Shown one piece after another: positions 12,201 through 21,748 of a stretch of DNA of 64,000 nucleotides. Numbering within the stretch: the first letter of the stretch is position 1; the number at the start of each line of letters is the position of its first letter. Location: positions 10,692,193 to 10,756,192 of the forward strand of contig NC_051088.1 of the NCBI RefSeq assembly GCF_901709675.1. Direction: 5' to 3'. The stretch comes from Syngnathus acus. Its lineage: Eukaryota; Chordata; Actinopteri; Syngnathiformes; Syngnathidae. The notes beneath the pieces were generated by a model. The model did no database searches. It saw only the letters and a list, made by a program, of their open reading frames with translations, and was not told the origin of the DNA. The position numbers and the translations under genes are program-made.

Positions 12201-12725
12201 ATTGAGAAGCTCTTTAAGGGCAAGGTGATGAAACTGTATGACAAGTCACTCAAATTGCTCCTGGCTTGTCCGTCGCATTGTAACTATTTTAAAATGTTAG
12301 AAAGTAGCTGATAATGTTCAAATTCCTGAATTCTGAATTCCTCTCGAAAAGAGGCATATAAGGCGTTTTTTCTCCCACAATTTAAAACCGATGCCGAGGG
12401 ATAGTTGGAAAATGTTGTTTTCTCGCTGCAGGTTAAAGTGGTGAGCCTGCAACCTGATTCTCCCCAACTGGACCTGTACATTTTAGCCCAAGCGGACCAC
12501 TTTATTGGGAACTGCGTCTCATCCTTTACTGCCTTTGTCAAGAGAGAAAGGGACATGCACAACCTCCCCTCCTCCTTTTTTGGCATGGACCAACCCGGTG
12601 GTGAACCAGTCTGCACCGGCGCTCAAACTACCTCAGAGATGGTACGGCAACACAGCTTGGACGAACAATATTGCGGAAATCCCGAATCACCTCCGTCCTC
12701 CAGCTGCAGTAAAGAGGTGAACTAA
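9069..12725 (+). CDS. pofut1: GDP-fucose protein O-fucosyltransferase 1, complete, seven exons
   Basis: This ER-lumen enzyme transfers fucose from GDP-fucose to Ser/Thr of EGF-like repeats, as on Notch. Exons: 9069-9207, 9363-9484, 9815-9997, 11042-11154, 11550-11742, 11982-12224, 12432-12725. All have GT/AG junctions and consistent phase, giving 428 codons. Residues 1-30 contain a hydrophobic signal peptide. [22 protein letters not shown] spans the first junction. HLRIGSDW (243-250) contains the arginine expected to bind GDP-fucose (Arg245). YIATDSES lies in exon 6 and [14 protein letters not shown] in exon 7. An N-R-T glycosylation sequon lies near residue 67. The start was chosen because it gives a signal peptide directly before the conserved GYVLYCPC block. 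The vertebrate protein is about 388 residues; this one is longer because the segment after FFGMD diverges and lacks the usual RDEF-type ending. Recognition is firm. Confidence 0.96.
9363..9484 (+). CDS. pofut1: pofut1 exon 2
   Basis: Follows a TTCAG acceptor. It encodes [20 protein letters not shown] and the VPPW block and ends at a GTAAGT donor. Confidence 0.96.
9815..9997 (+). CDS. pofut1: pofut1 exon 3
   Basis: Acceptor ATTCAG and donor GTACAG, in phase 0. It encodes the FKLE...AYHRV and YCFE.AAQRS blocks and ends in CPMK. Confidence 0.96.
10340..10730. repeat. AT-rich decayed dispersed repeat in pofut1 intron 3
   Basis: Runs of TTTTAGTTT-like motifs surround a GAGTGCAAGACAAAAGTC...GAATAAAG block. 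A diverged counterpart with GAGTGCAAAAAAGGCACTC...AATAAAG occurs at 34965-35175, so the two are probably copies of one family. Confidence 0.4.
11042..11154 (+). CDS. pofut1: pofut1 exon 4
   Basis: Begins with the GNPFG.FWD block after TTTTCAG. It includes LFSGISFSA and ends two bases into a lysine codon at GTGAGT. Confidence 0.95.
11550..11742 (+). CDS. pofut1: pofut1 exon 5 (catalytic arginine)
   Basis: Encodes [15 protein letters not shown] and ends with the GDP-fucose-binding motif HLRIGSDW just before a GTGAGA donor. Confidence 0.96.
11982..12224 (+). CDS. pofut1: pofut1 exon 6
   Basis: Starts Q-N-A-C after a TTAAAG acceptor. It encodes [17 protein letters not shown] and VYIATDSES and ends LFKGK at a GTGATG donor. 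Confidence 0.95.
12432..12725 (+). CDS. pofut1: pofut1 exon 7 (C-terminus, divergent tail)
   Basis: Starts VKVVSL after GCTGCAG and carries [20 protein letters not shown]. After SSFFGMD it runs 44 residues rich in Ser, Pro, Gln and Glu to TAA. The short KLRDEF-like end of other vertebrate orthologues is not visible. Confidence 0.9.
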   Translation, partial: VKVVSLQPDSPQLDLYILAQADHFIGNCVSSFTAFVKRERDMHNLPSSFFGMDQPGGEPVCTGAQTTSEMVRQHSLDEQYCGNPESPPSSSCSKEVN

Positions 12726-13125
12726 GTACAGTGGCTGAGATAACTAAAAAGAGAAAACACTACTACAAATAGCCACGAAACAAGTGGAAATTTCTGCAAA
12801 CGGCCACAACAGACGTTAAAGACAAAGTGATGCCAATGGTGCGGCTATTTTTAGTGGCTAACATGTTTTAGTGTAATGCCATATAGAACTCTAAAGATGG
12901 AGCGAAGGAGCTAGAATTAGCAAAACAATTAAAACTGAATTTTGTATCAGTTTGTATCTGACACAGTGATGAAGGAGTTAAGCACCGTTTGCGGTCATGT
13001 ACACTATGTGTCATATTGAATGCTTTCATATGAGAGATGATGCGCAGAGGCGACAAGGAGGCATATGCTGCAGCAAAGATTAGTTAGGACTTTCCAATAA
13101 ACCATAAAGACTAGTTAATGCCGCT
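12726..13125 (+). other. pofut1: pofut1 3' untranslated region with polyadenylation signal
   Basis: Follows the stop codon. An AATAAA hexamer lies near 13096-13101, and the sequence beyond it no longer looks constrained. The cleavage site is inferred. Confidence 0.5.
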
Positions 13126-14220
13126 TTGTCGTCTTTGTTGTTGCCATAGCAACCATGCACACAAGCATGCCGATATATGGACATCAGCAATCCAATTTGG
13201 CCTCTTGTAATTGACTACATATGGCAGAGCTTCAAGATCCATTGATCTGATTCAAGTATTGGATTTGTCTATTCGACTTGGTTCTGAAGATCATGTCTTG
13301 TCATTTCTTAAAGAAGTGACACATTGTACAATAATAGTCTTTGTTTTATCCCTTTCAAACATTTGGGATGTTTGAAATGCACAAAGTAGTATTTCAATAT
13401 ACCTGCACAAGCTGTTAATGAGATCCAGTCAATTCTGACTTAAGAAAAAATAATATATAAATAATAAAGCTCAGTTGTGGTCGACGCTATCAAAAAGGTG
13501 TTAATTTAGCACACACGCACACAACCGGCCTGAACGTTTTACAATCAATTCCTATTTAATAAATAATGTTAACGTTTTAAATGGACTTTCCCACGCTATG
13601 CTTATGTATTGAGATGCATGTAGAAATACTGTAAGAAATAAATACGTAACAACCATAGTACATATAAGGCCACTAGATGGCGGCCTAAGCTCAGACGTTT
13701 CGTTCGTGTGTGCGTGCTTGCGCGCGCGCGAGGTGCGTGCGCGTGTGTGCGAGCGTGTATGTGTTTAAACTATTATTTCTTCATACCACCTTCAGGATCC
13801 TAATTTCAATCAGCACAAAATTTCATACCATCATATCTATGTTTTGGATTGCTAGATTTGATTACATATTGATTTATTTATTTAGTATTGGCCACACTAT
13901 AGCCGCCGCTGTCTGAAGTCTTGCTGTGGGCTCGTCTGGAGACGCTGGGGAACTCCACATCAAATATTTATCCCCTACAAACTCAAGGCTTAAATAATTC
14001 TCAAAGAAGTGCGCCCACAGCGAGCCCCTTTCATCCCAGGCAGACAGCATACCTGGACAATGGAAGCAAGGGAGCGTCAAGAAGTTGCGGGTAGGCGGGG
14101 CGTTGCCGTGGATACACGGACCAAAACATAGCAAGTGCTTTGCGTGAACTTGCGTGGCAAATGAAAGGCATCGACCCTAGAAAGAAAATACAATGTAGAA
14201 GACAGCAGTGATACCCCAAT
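13126..14220. other. Gene-free intergenic stretch
   Basis: Lies between pofut1 and the repeat-rich block. There is a GC/GT-alternating tract at about 13700-13760. No exon or RNA gene is recognised. Confidence 0.4.
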
Positions 14221-14227
14221 TAAGCAT

Positions 14228-14297
14228 TTGTCTGTCTGTCTGTGTGTCTGTCTGTCTGTGGGTCTGTGTGTCTGTCTGTGTGTCTGTCTGTCTGTCT
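14228..14297. repeat. (TCTG)n microsatellite
   Basis: TCTG tetranucleotide run with a few TGTG and GGTC interruptions. Confidence 0.95.
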
Positions 14298-14299
14298 AA

Positions 14300-15230
14300 T
14301 TAATTTTTTTCTGAATGTCCTCTTAATTGATTTCTTCTGTCCTTCCTTGATTCTTTTTAGTTCCCTTTCTAGGTTTATTTCTAAAATACACAATAATTTC
14401 ATAGTAATTAATTGCCCACCTGACCAGTATAAATGAGCACCGGCCCTTTTTTACAGGTATTAAAAAGAACAATTGGCTGAGTGTGATGCCACACGGTCAA
14501 GTGACACAAATACCTTAGTTTGACATGTTTTAACAATTTAATAAAAAAGGTTTGCTTTCAGTCCCTGACAGTCATTTCACATTCAGCACACGTGGATGAT
14601 ATATCTTTCCTATAAGAATATATCCTATATTCTTTCTGTAACCCCTGTGGATGTGACAGGGAATGACTTTGCCCCCTCTGGTGAGTTTGTGGCAGGTGGC
14701 GTGTCACATAACATGGCCGCCCTGTCCCGCCATGCCCCTGCAGATAAGAGCTCAGCGTGGAGAATCAGACAACGGCGAGCAGGAGGGAATGAGCCATGAA
14801 GGAAATGGGAGGTGATTATCTTTTATTGTCAGACGGGGGACTAAGTGTGCAAATGACGACTTGTGAGGGTGGGCATCTGGGGTGCTTAGAAGAGCAGCGT
14901 GTGATGCTCAAGCTGTCACGGCATCCTGCTGATTGGCCTGCCGGTAATTAACATCTGCATATGCAAATGAGGGATTCATCTTGGGAAATTTGCCAGGAGG
15001 ATTGCTCACCTGCGCTCTGAAAGCAGAAGGTCGTGGGTTTTGGTGTGCACACACACAAGATTTGTGTTTCCCAACCTTTATTGAGCTCAGGCATTTGTTT
15101 AACATTTGAATAATCTCCTAACACGCCACTAAACAAAAATGTTGCAAAAAGTGTTACTCTTGATATCAACATTATTCATGCTCAACAAATAACGTGTTCA
15201 GGAGTAATTAAGCAAAAATGGATACATTTT
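14300..15230. other. Gene-free intergenic stretch
   Basis: Non-repetitive sequence with no recognisable exon. The segment around 14640-15010 is less AT-rich than its surroundings but carries no coding signal. Confidence 0.4.
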
Positions 15231-15233
15231 GTA

Positions 15234-15546
15234 GGTGGCACGGTGGTCACTGGTTAGCACATCAGACTCACAGGTCAGAGGGTGTGTGTTCAATACCACA
15301 TCTGGCTCTCCCCATGTGGAGTTTGCATGTTCTCCCTATGCACTCAGGTTTCCTCCCACATTCCCAGAACAGGCTGATTGAGCACTCCTAAGTGCGAGTG
15401 CGGAGTTTTGTCTCTGTGTGCTCTGTGATTGGCTGGCAACCGATTCAGGATGATCCCCGCCTACTGCCCGATGACTGCTGGGATAGGCTCCAGCATGCCC
15501 GCGACCCCCGTGAGAACAAGCGGTACAGATAATGGATGGATGGATA
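15234..15546 (+). repeat. Dispersed SINE-like repeat, best copy in the window
   Basis: It starts GGTGGCACGGTGG and has a tRNA-like head (CACTGGTTAGCACATC, then GGTGTGTGTTCAATACC). It continues with GTGGAGTTTGCATGTTCTCC, GATTGGCTGGCAACCGATTC and GCTGGGATAGGCTCCAGCA, and ends in GGATGGATGGAT. I recognise these blocks as a very common teleost repeat. The version with CAACCGATTC and CGCCTACTGCCCGA is one I associate with syngnathids. Confidence 0.8.
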
Positions 15547-15549
15547 ACT

Positions 15550-16790
15550 TTTGTCAATGTAAACATCTATCAGTTTCAGTATCAAAAGTGACGTTAAAAT
15601 ATCAAATGTACTTAAGTTTTGGAAGTGAAAGTATCTTTAAAAAGTGAGTGTTTAGAAATGATTTTTTTTTGGGGGAGACTTTTTCTTAGATTTATTTCAT
15701 TTCAGTGGTGTTCAGTAGGTGTTTGCTAATGACCAAAGTTACCTAGCACACGTTCACCCGGCCATCTTGCTGGCCATATGCCGAAACCAACCCATCATAA
15801 TCAAAAAACGTTAACATTTTGACTAGGATTAATGAAAACTAATTTAACATATGCTTTTTCAGAAAACATGGGGAATTTTTGAGAGGTGGCCATGAGAGAA
15901 ACTTCATTCAGTATTTCTGTGAACACCCGTGGTTGTGTCACGTGATTCTCATTACCACGACAACAAAGTTCTCCATTGTAGTTGTTTTGGTCGTTTTCTG
16001 CTTCTGGCAGGCGGTGTTGTGTGAGCAGCAGAGTCAGCGGCAGGTACTTTCATCTTGTCAGCGCTCTGCATGGGTAATTTGCATGCCTCGCTCTGGACGG
16101 ACAGGGCCTCTCTTGCTCTTTGTGTTTTGTGGTTCAAACGTTCAAACGGCAAAGACTGATTCATAACAAGTAACTAAGATGATTAAGGGAAGTGTGATGG
16201 AGTAAAATTGGCCTCCACAATGTATTGTAGCAGAAATACAAATTCACAAAAAAGCACAGATAAGTATTTGACTTTGTTACAAGACTAAATAGAACTGTAC
16301 TTCTCCAACCACCCGACTCTCTGTCTTAAGTTAGGTGACAGGAACACTAGGAGGCCATCAGTCAATCTGACTCATTTGCATAACAGGTCGTCGGAACGAG
16401 TCCGAGCGAGCAAGCGAGACGGCGATTGTCACGCTTGCCCGCTGAAAGGTCAGTGGAGCTCAGCAGAGCACAAATCGCTGTCAGCAAATGTCAGAGGAAA
16501 AGTTTCTGTCCGCTTGTATGCATTATGGAAACATTTAATGAATGCCGCCAGCACCGCTTACTGTCACAGGATTTTGTGATGTTGCTGCTGACGTCAGCGG
16601 CTCCAAGTTGTTACCAAGGAGAGAAAGCAGACTTCCATTCAAAGCAGAGAGACTCCAACTTCACCACTTGTAGGAATTAAGGAAGTTTATTGATTTTAGT
16701 TTGGTTTACTTCTTTTTTCACTTGCAAAACAAATCACTATAGCATATATGTAAATATAAATATTTGTCTTTATGGAGCATGCAATTGATT
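15550..16790. other. Gene-free intergenic stretch
   Basis: No exon, RNA gene or repeat that I can name on either strand. Confidence 0.4.
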
Positions 16791-16794
16791 GAGA

Positions 16795-16902
16795 ACCAGT
16801 CCTGGGTGTTCCGTACTTCTCACTCACAGTGAACTGGGATAGGCTCCAACTCACCCGTGACCGTAATGAGGATAAGCACTGTAGAAATTGGATAGATGGA
16901 AA
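16795..16902 (+). repeat. Degraded 3' fragment of the SINE-like repeat
   Basis: Contains AACTGGGATAGGCTCCAACTC, CCCGTGACCGTAATGAGGAT and a terminal TGGATAGATGG, matching the 3' part of the 15234-15546 copy. Confidence 0.65.
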
Positions 16903-17226
16903 TCAAACTTGGTGTTCCCACCAAGCCAACATAATTAATTTGAAATTTGCTCCGTAATCCAGCCTGAGTATCCAACCAAGAATAAATGGGAACAGGAATG
17001 TCATCCTTATGCAAGTGACTGCTTGTAAAGGCATTACAGGGTGTTAAATCCCCCATGGATTTCAAATGGTCTCAGTGGTACAGGATTAGAAGCAAAAGGG
17101 GATTAGACCCCCCACCTCCCCTTGTGGAAATATAAGAGAAGCGGGAGAAAAGAAATCAAGATATACTAGAATACATAGGGTTGACAAGCTACATGTCTGG
17201 TATTTTATTAGGTAGATTCCCATCTA

Positions 17227-17259
17227 TGTCTGTCTATACATATGTACGTATGTCTATAC

Positions 17260-17290
<31 letters not shown>

Positions 17291-17318
17291 TGTATGTATG
17301 TATGTATGTATGTATGTA

Positions 17319-17361
<43 letters not shown>

Positions 17362-17379
17362 ATGTATGTATGTATGTAT
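17227..17379. repeat. (TATG)n(TCTG)n(TATG)n compound microsatellite
   Basis: TATG run, then TCTG run, then TATG again, about 150 bp. It forms the left boundary of the 4-kb composite element. Confidence 0.97.
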
Positions 17380-17599
17380 CAGTGACGCGCGGTGAGGTTC
17401 ATGACTGAGGAAGCTTGTGATGTGCATTCCAGTTCCTTTAAGTGAACGGAACCTTTAGAACTAGTTCACTCAAAGGATTCGTTCAAACGAATCGTTCAAG
17501 GAATCGTCCCCCCCCACACACACTGATCTGTTTTTTTTAACTTCAATAACACACAACTATTATTATAGTGTTGGCTCGTGAGTGAACGATTCGTTTAAA

Positions 17600-18300
17600 A
17601 GAACGAATTTCTTTCAGTGAACGAGAGTGAACGAATCACTTCCTAAAGTGATTCGTTCTTTTTTCAGTTCATATGACTTCAACCAGTAGGTGATGCGCAT
17701 TGAAGCTGGTGCCACCTCGCCGTAAAACAAAACGAAGAAGAAAATGACGTAACTTCCCGTTCACGAATCTGTGAGTAAACGAGTCAGTGAGTGAGTGATT
17801 TGCATTTACAGTTCATCGCGAGAACGGATCAGTGAGGGAACCAATCCTGACGTTCGCGAACGAGTCAATGGGTCAACTGCCTTCCTTCCCGTGCGTCAAC
17901 GGATCAGTCAGTGAACGTGTTGCGTCTCCCTCCTGGCGTGAACTATGTAAACCAGAATGTAGATTTACGATTTGCCAAGAAAAGAAAGAACCACTCACTG
18001 AAACACCACTTCTTTTATGCGCGTTTTCTCCAAGCTAACGGCTAACTTTAGTGCATGAAGGGATGCGCCGTTATGCAACAACGGGGAGATTATGCTTCTC
18101 TTTGGGTAATCTTGATTTTGTAACACTTATAGTAGTTTTTAAATTACGTGTATGCATATATACGCCTAAATATTGTTATCCAATATATCTACTGCAATTT
18201 CACATTGGATTGCTGGTTTGAAATTTACTTTTAATATTATATTTTTTTAATAAACATTTATGTTAAAACTTGTCTGGTGTTTTATTCCTTGTTTTATATT
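17600..18300 (+). repeat. Left inverted arm of the composite element
   Basis: Contains many GAACGAATC/GATTCGTTC motifs, the palindrome around CACTTCCTAAAGTG, a block from GACTTCAACCAGTAGGTG to TTCTTTTATGCGCG, and an end near TGTTTTATTCCTTGTTTT. The same blocks occur in reverse order and complement at 20520-21350. Confidence 0.85.
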
Positions 18301-18469
18301 CGCCAATTAAAATATAAAAATCAGCCATTTGGTTAACTGCTTTATATGACAATATGTGTAGGTACACCTCATGGACACTTCAATAGGTACACTACACGAG
18401 GTAAAAAAAAAAAGAATAAATAAATAAAAGGTTAATTGCACAATAAAAGCACATATTGGTATATCTCAC

Positions 18470-18545
18470 ACCTGGGTTCGAACCAAGTTCTTTCCGAGCA
18501 AGAGCCCGTGTCATTAACCAATGGGCTATTTCGACCTAGTAGCCC
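18470..18545 (-). other. tRNA-like segment (pseudo-tRNA or SINE head)
   Basis: On the minus strand it reads TAGCCCATTGGTTAATG (A-box/D-loop-like) and then GGTTCGAACCC (perfect B-box) with a T-arm that folds (CTTGG/CCAGG). The anticodon and acceptor stems do not pair well, so it is not a convincing tRNA gene. Confidence 0.35.
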
Positions 18546-18569
18546 CTGGTCGCCTGCACTGTTTTGTAC

Positions 18570-18680
18570 TAGTGATGTGCATTCCAGTTATTTTAAATGA
18601 ACTGAATCTCTAGAATCGATTCACTCAAAATATTTGTTCAAAAGAATCGTTCACCGAATCGTTCACTACACTTTCTTATT
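18570..18680 (+). repeat. Second copy of the GTGATGTGCATTCCAGTT repeat head
   Basis: AGTGATGTGCATTCCAGTT followed by a TGAACTGAATC...GAATCGTTCAC stretch repeats, with divergence, the sequence at about 17415-17510 in the same orientation. Confidence 0.75.
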
Positions 18681-18784
18681 TATTCTTTTTTTTTTTACCT
18701 CGTGTAGTGTACCTATTGTAGTGTCCATGAGGTCAAAGGTCACGGGTGTCAAGCTCTAGTCCTTCCAATATGTTTTTCAAGTTA

Positions 18785-18875
18785 CCCTCGTTAAGCGCAC
18801 CTGCGTGAAAAGTTTTTGGTCACTTTCACGTTCTGCAGGAGCTAAAACTTTTCACGCAGGTGCGCTTAACGAGGG
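18785..18875. repeat. Perfect 32-bp inverted repeat in the first array unit
   Basis: The arm at 18785-18816 is the exact reverse complement of 18844-18875, with a 27-base spacer. Later units have the same hairpin with one or two mismatches. Confidence 0.95.
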
Positions 18876-19203
18876 AATCACACGGACACTCCATTAGGTA
18901 CACCGCCATTTTCAAGTGTACCTAATAACAGGCCACTTTATTAGGGAAATATCATGGTCAAAGGTCACAGGTGTCAAGCTCTAGTCCTCGGGGCCGCGTT
19001 CCAACATGTTTTCCAAGTGACCCTCGTTAAGCGCACCTGCGTGAAAAGTTTTTGGTCACTTTCACGTTCTGCAGGAGCTAAAACTTTTCACGCAGGTGCG
19101 CTTAACGAGGGAATCACACGGACACTCCATTAGGTACACCGCCATTTTCAAGTGTACCTAATAACAGGCCACTTTATTAGGGAAATATCATGGTCAAAGG
19201 TCA

Positions 19204-19403
19204 CAGGTGTCAAGCTCTAGTCCTCTGGGCCGCATTCCAACATGTTTTCCAAGATTCCCTCGTTAAGTGCACCTGCGTGAAAAGTTTTAGCCCCTTTCAC
19301 GTTCCGCAGGAGCTAAAACTTTTCACGCAGGTGCGTTTAACGAGGGTAACTTGGAAAACATATTGGAACGCGGCCCCTCGAGGACTGGAGGTCGACACCC
19401 CTG
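19204..19403. mobile_element. hAT-like palindromic MITE inside the 356-bp unit
   Basis: It begins CAGGTGTCAAGCTCTAGTCC and ends GGACTGGAGGTCGACACCCC + TG. These ends are inverted, and the pairing continues inward to the central hairpin, so the 200-bp segment is a near-complete palindrome. The CAGGGGTGTC-type end is characteristic of hAT elements. It is repeated in the next two units (+356, +712). Confidence 0.55.
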
Positions 19404-20519
19404 GTTTAAGTGAAAAGTGCCACACCCGCCCTCACCCCCACTTTCTGATTGGCTGTTTGATCTGTGATGTCACACGGACACTCCATTAGGTACGCCGCCA
19501 TTTTTAGGTGTACCTAATAACAGGCCACTTTATTAGGGAAATATCATGGTCAAAGGTCACAGGTGTCAAGCTCTAGTCCTCTGGGCCGCATTCCAACATG
19601 TTTTCCAAGATTCCCTCGTTAAGTGCACCTGCGTGAAAAGTTTTAGCCCCTTTCACGTTCCGCAGGAGCTAAAACTTTTCACGCAGGTGCGTTTAACGAG
19701 GGTAACTTGGAAAACATATTGGAACGCGGCCCCTCGAGGACTGGAGGTCGACACCCCTGGTTTAAGTGAAAAGTGCCACACCCGCCCTCACCCCCACTTT
19801 CTGATTGGCTGTTTGATCTGTGATGTCACACGGACACTCCATTAGGTACGCCGCCATTTTTAGGTGTACCTAATAACAGGCCACTTTATTAGGGAAATAT
19901 CATGGTCAAAGGTCACAGGTGTCAAGCTCTACTCCTCTGGGCCGCATTCCAACATGTTTTCCAAGATTCCCTCGTTAAGTGCACCTGCGTGAAAAGTTTT
20001 AGCCCCTTTCACGTTCCGCAGGAGCTAAAACTTTTCACGCAGGTGCGTTTAACGAGGGTAACTTGGAAAACATATTGGAACGCGGCCCCTCGAGGACTGG
20101 AGGTCGACACCCCTGGTTTAAGTGAAAAGTGCCACACCCGCCCTCACCCCCACTTTCTGATTGGCTGTTTGATCTGTGATGTCACACGGACACTCCATTA
20201 GGTACGCCGCCATTTTTAGGTGTACCTAATAACAGGCCACTTTATTAGGGAAAAATCATGGCCAAAGCTGAACTGAAAGTGAAAAGTGCCACACCCGCCC
20301 TCACCCCCACCTCCTGATTGGCTGGTTGATCTGTGACGTCACACGGACACTCCATTAGGTACACCACCATTTTCAGGTGTACTTTATGCATTTTTTGTAT
20401 GTGTCAAGAATGTGTATTTGACTACATGCTCTTTATTTTGGGGGACACCAACACATATTACACAACGTAAAACACATACATATTGTCATGTAAAGCAGTT
20501 AACCAAATGTCAGATTTTT

Positions 20520-21350
20520 GTTTTCATGCCCAAAAAAATAAAAACAAGGAATAAAACACCAGACAAGTTTTAACAGGTTTTAATGTTTATTAAAAATAAT
20601 AATAATAATAATAATACAAATAAATTTCAAACCAGCAATCTAATGTGAAATTGCAGTCGATATATTGGATAACAATATTTCGGCGTATACATGCATACAC
20701 ATTATTTTAAGTGTTATGAAATAAAGATTACCCAAAGAGAAGCATAATCTCCCCGTTTTTGCATAACGGGGCATCCCTTCATGCAATAACTTGGAGAAAA
20801 CGCGCATAAAAGAAGTGGTGTTTCAGTGAGTGGTCAGGTCAAGCCAAGTTTATTTGTATAGCCCTAAATCACAAGCAGTCTCAAAGGGCTTCACATAGAC
20901 AAAAATTGACAATTATTCTCAAAGCATCCCCTGATCTTAAACTCCCAAGTGGTTCTTTCTTTCCTTGGCAAATCGTAAATCTACATTCTGGCTTACATAG
21001 TTCACGCCAGGGGGGAGACGCAACACGTTCACTGACTGATCCGTTGATGCACGGGAAGCCAGTTCACCCATTAACTCGTTCGTTCGCGAACGGGAAAGTC
21101 AGGATTCCGTTCCCTCACTGATCCGTTCTCGCGATGAACTGGAAATGCGAATCACTCACTGATTCGTTCGTTGGTGAACGGGAAATGCAATTCACGACTC
21201 GTTCGTATACGGGAAGTTACGTCATTTTCTTCTTCGTTTTGTTTTACGGCGAGTTGGCACTAGCTTCAATGCGCATTACCGACACCTACTGGTTGAAGTC
21301 ATGAACTGAAAAAGGAACGAATCACTTCCTAAAGTGATTCGTTCACTGAA
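20520..21350 (-). repeat. Right inverted arm of the composite element
   Basis: Reverse complement of 17600-18300. It is longer because of a nested insertion at 20835-20953 and an AAT run near 20588-20620. Confidence 0.85.
20835..20953 (+). mobile_element. Nested short repeat in the right arm, with a 5-bp target duplication
   Basis: The left arm reads straight across this point, but the right arm has about 119 extra bases. They contain AAGTTTATTTGTATAGCCC and CTCAAAGGGCTTCACATA, a common fish repeat. GTGGT occurs at 20830-20834 and 20949-20953, consistent with a target-site duplication. Confidence 0.65.
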
Positions 21351-21356
21351 AAAAAC

Positions 21357-21434
21357 ATGTATGTATGTATGTATGTATGTATGTATGTATGTATGTATGT
21401 ATGTATGTATGTATGTATGTATGTATGTATGTAT
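21357..21434. repeat. (TATG)n microsatellite, right flank of the composite
   Basis: About 78 bp of ATGT repeat, on the same strand as the left-flank tract. Confidence 0.97.
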
Positions 21435-21641
21435 TTTTATAGTTGTATTTTCAATTATTGCATTTTAAATATTAAGGATGGCATTCAAATATCATTCAAA
21501 TTTCACTTGGGGGGCAAAGTACAAACTACATTCTGGTGCCTTTTCAGGAACAACAACCAAATAATGAACTTGGTCATTACCAGTGCTGTTTCCTGTCTTA
21601 GACTGAATGGTGTCCAAGCGTTGCATGTAAGCCAATTAGTT

Positions 21642-21644
21642 TAA

Positions 21645-21687
<43 letters not shown>

Positions 21688-21689
21688 AT
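21642..21689. repeat. (AAAT)n microsatellite
   Basis: Uninterrupted AAAT tetranucleotide run. Confidence 0.95.
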
Positions 21690-21748
21690 CGACAGCTGTG
21701 AGATAAATAAACAAATAAAACAAAAGATGCACTTTTTAACCAGCAAAG

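Larger units (their letters stand above)
18731..20260. repeat. Tandem array: units of 225, 236, 356, 356 and 356 bp
   Basis: The phrase GGTCAAAGGTCAC starts at 18731, 18956, 19192, 19548 and 19904, and a variant starts at 20260. The three 356-bp units are almost identical, and their identical 99-codon open frames (19190, 19546, 19902) come from the repeat, not from a gene. Each unit contains a strong hairpin and ends with a TTAGGTACACCGCCATTTT...GTGTACCTAATAACAGGCC block. The longer units differ from the short ones by an extra stretch ending CTGATTGGCTGTTTGATC. Confidence 0.92.
17380..21356. mobile_element. Composite foldback-type element between two TATG tracts
   Basis: About 4 kb with three parts. 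The left arm (about 17600-18300) and right arm (about 20520-21350) are reverse complements of each other, with small indels. A tandem array of hairpin units (18731-20400) lies between them. TATG microsatellite flanks both sides on the same strand, as expected if the whole block entered a TATG tract. No transposase frame is present, so it would be non-autonomous. Several short blocks look like hAT-type MITEs. A single insertion is inference; stepwise nested insertions could give the same picture. Confidence 0.6.

Noticed and set aside
17181-17408. Open frame of repeated Met-Tyr-Val-Cys and Leu-Ser-Val-Cys
   Set aside because: Translation of the TATG/TCTG microsatellite.
18470-18545. Functional tRNA gene on the minus strand
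   Set aside because: The T-arm and boxes are good, but the acceptor and anticodon stems do not pair. Kept only as a tRNA-like segment.
19190-20201. Three nearly identical 99-codon open frames at 19190, 19546 and 19902
   Set aside because: They recur with the 356-bp repeat period and lie across hairpin sequence. The identity reflects the repeat, and there is no protein signature or splice context.
18731-20260. CRISPR-like array
   Set aside because: Units are 225-356 bp with near-identical content, there are no short repeat/spacer pairs, and the genome is eukaryotic.
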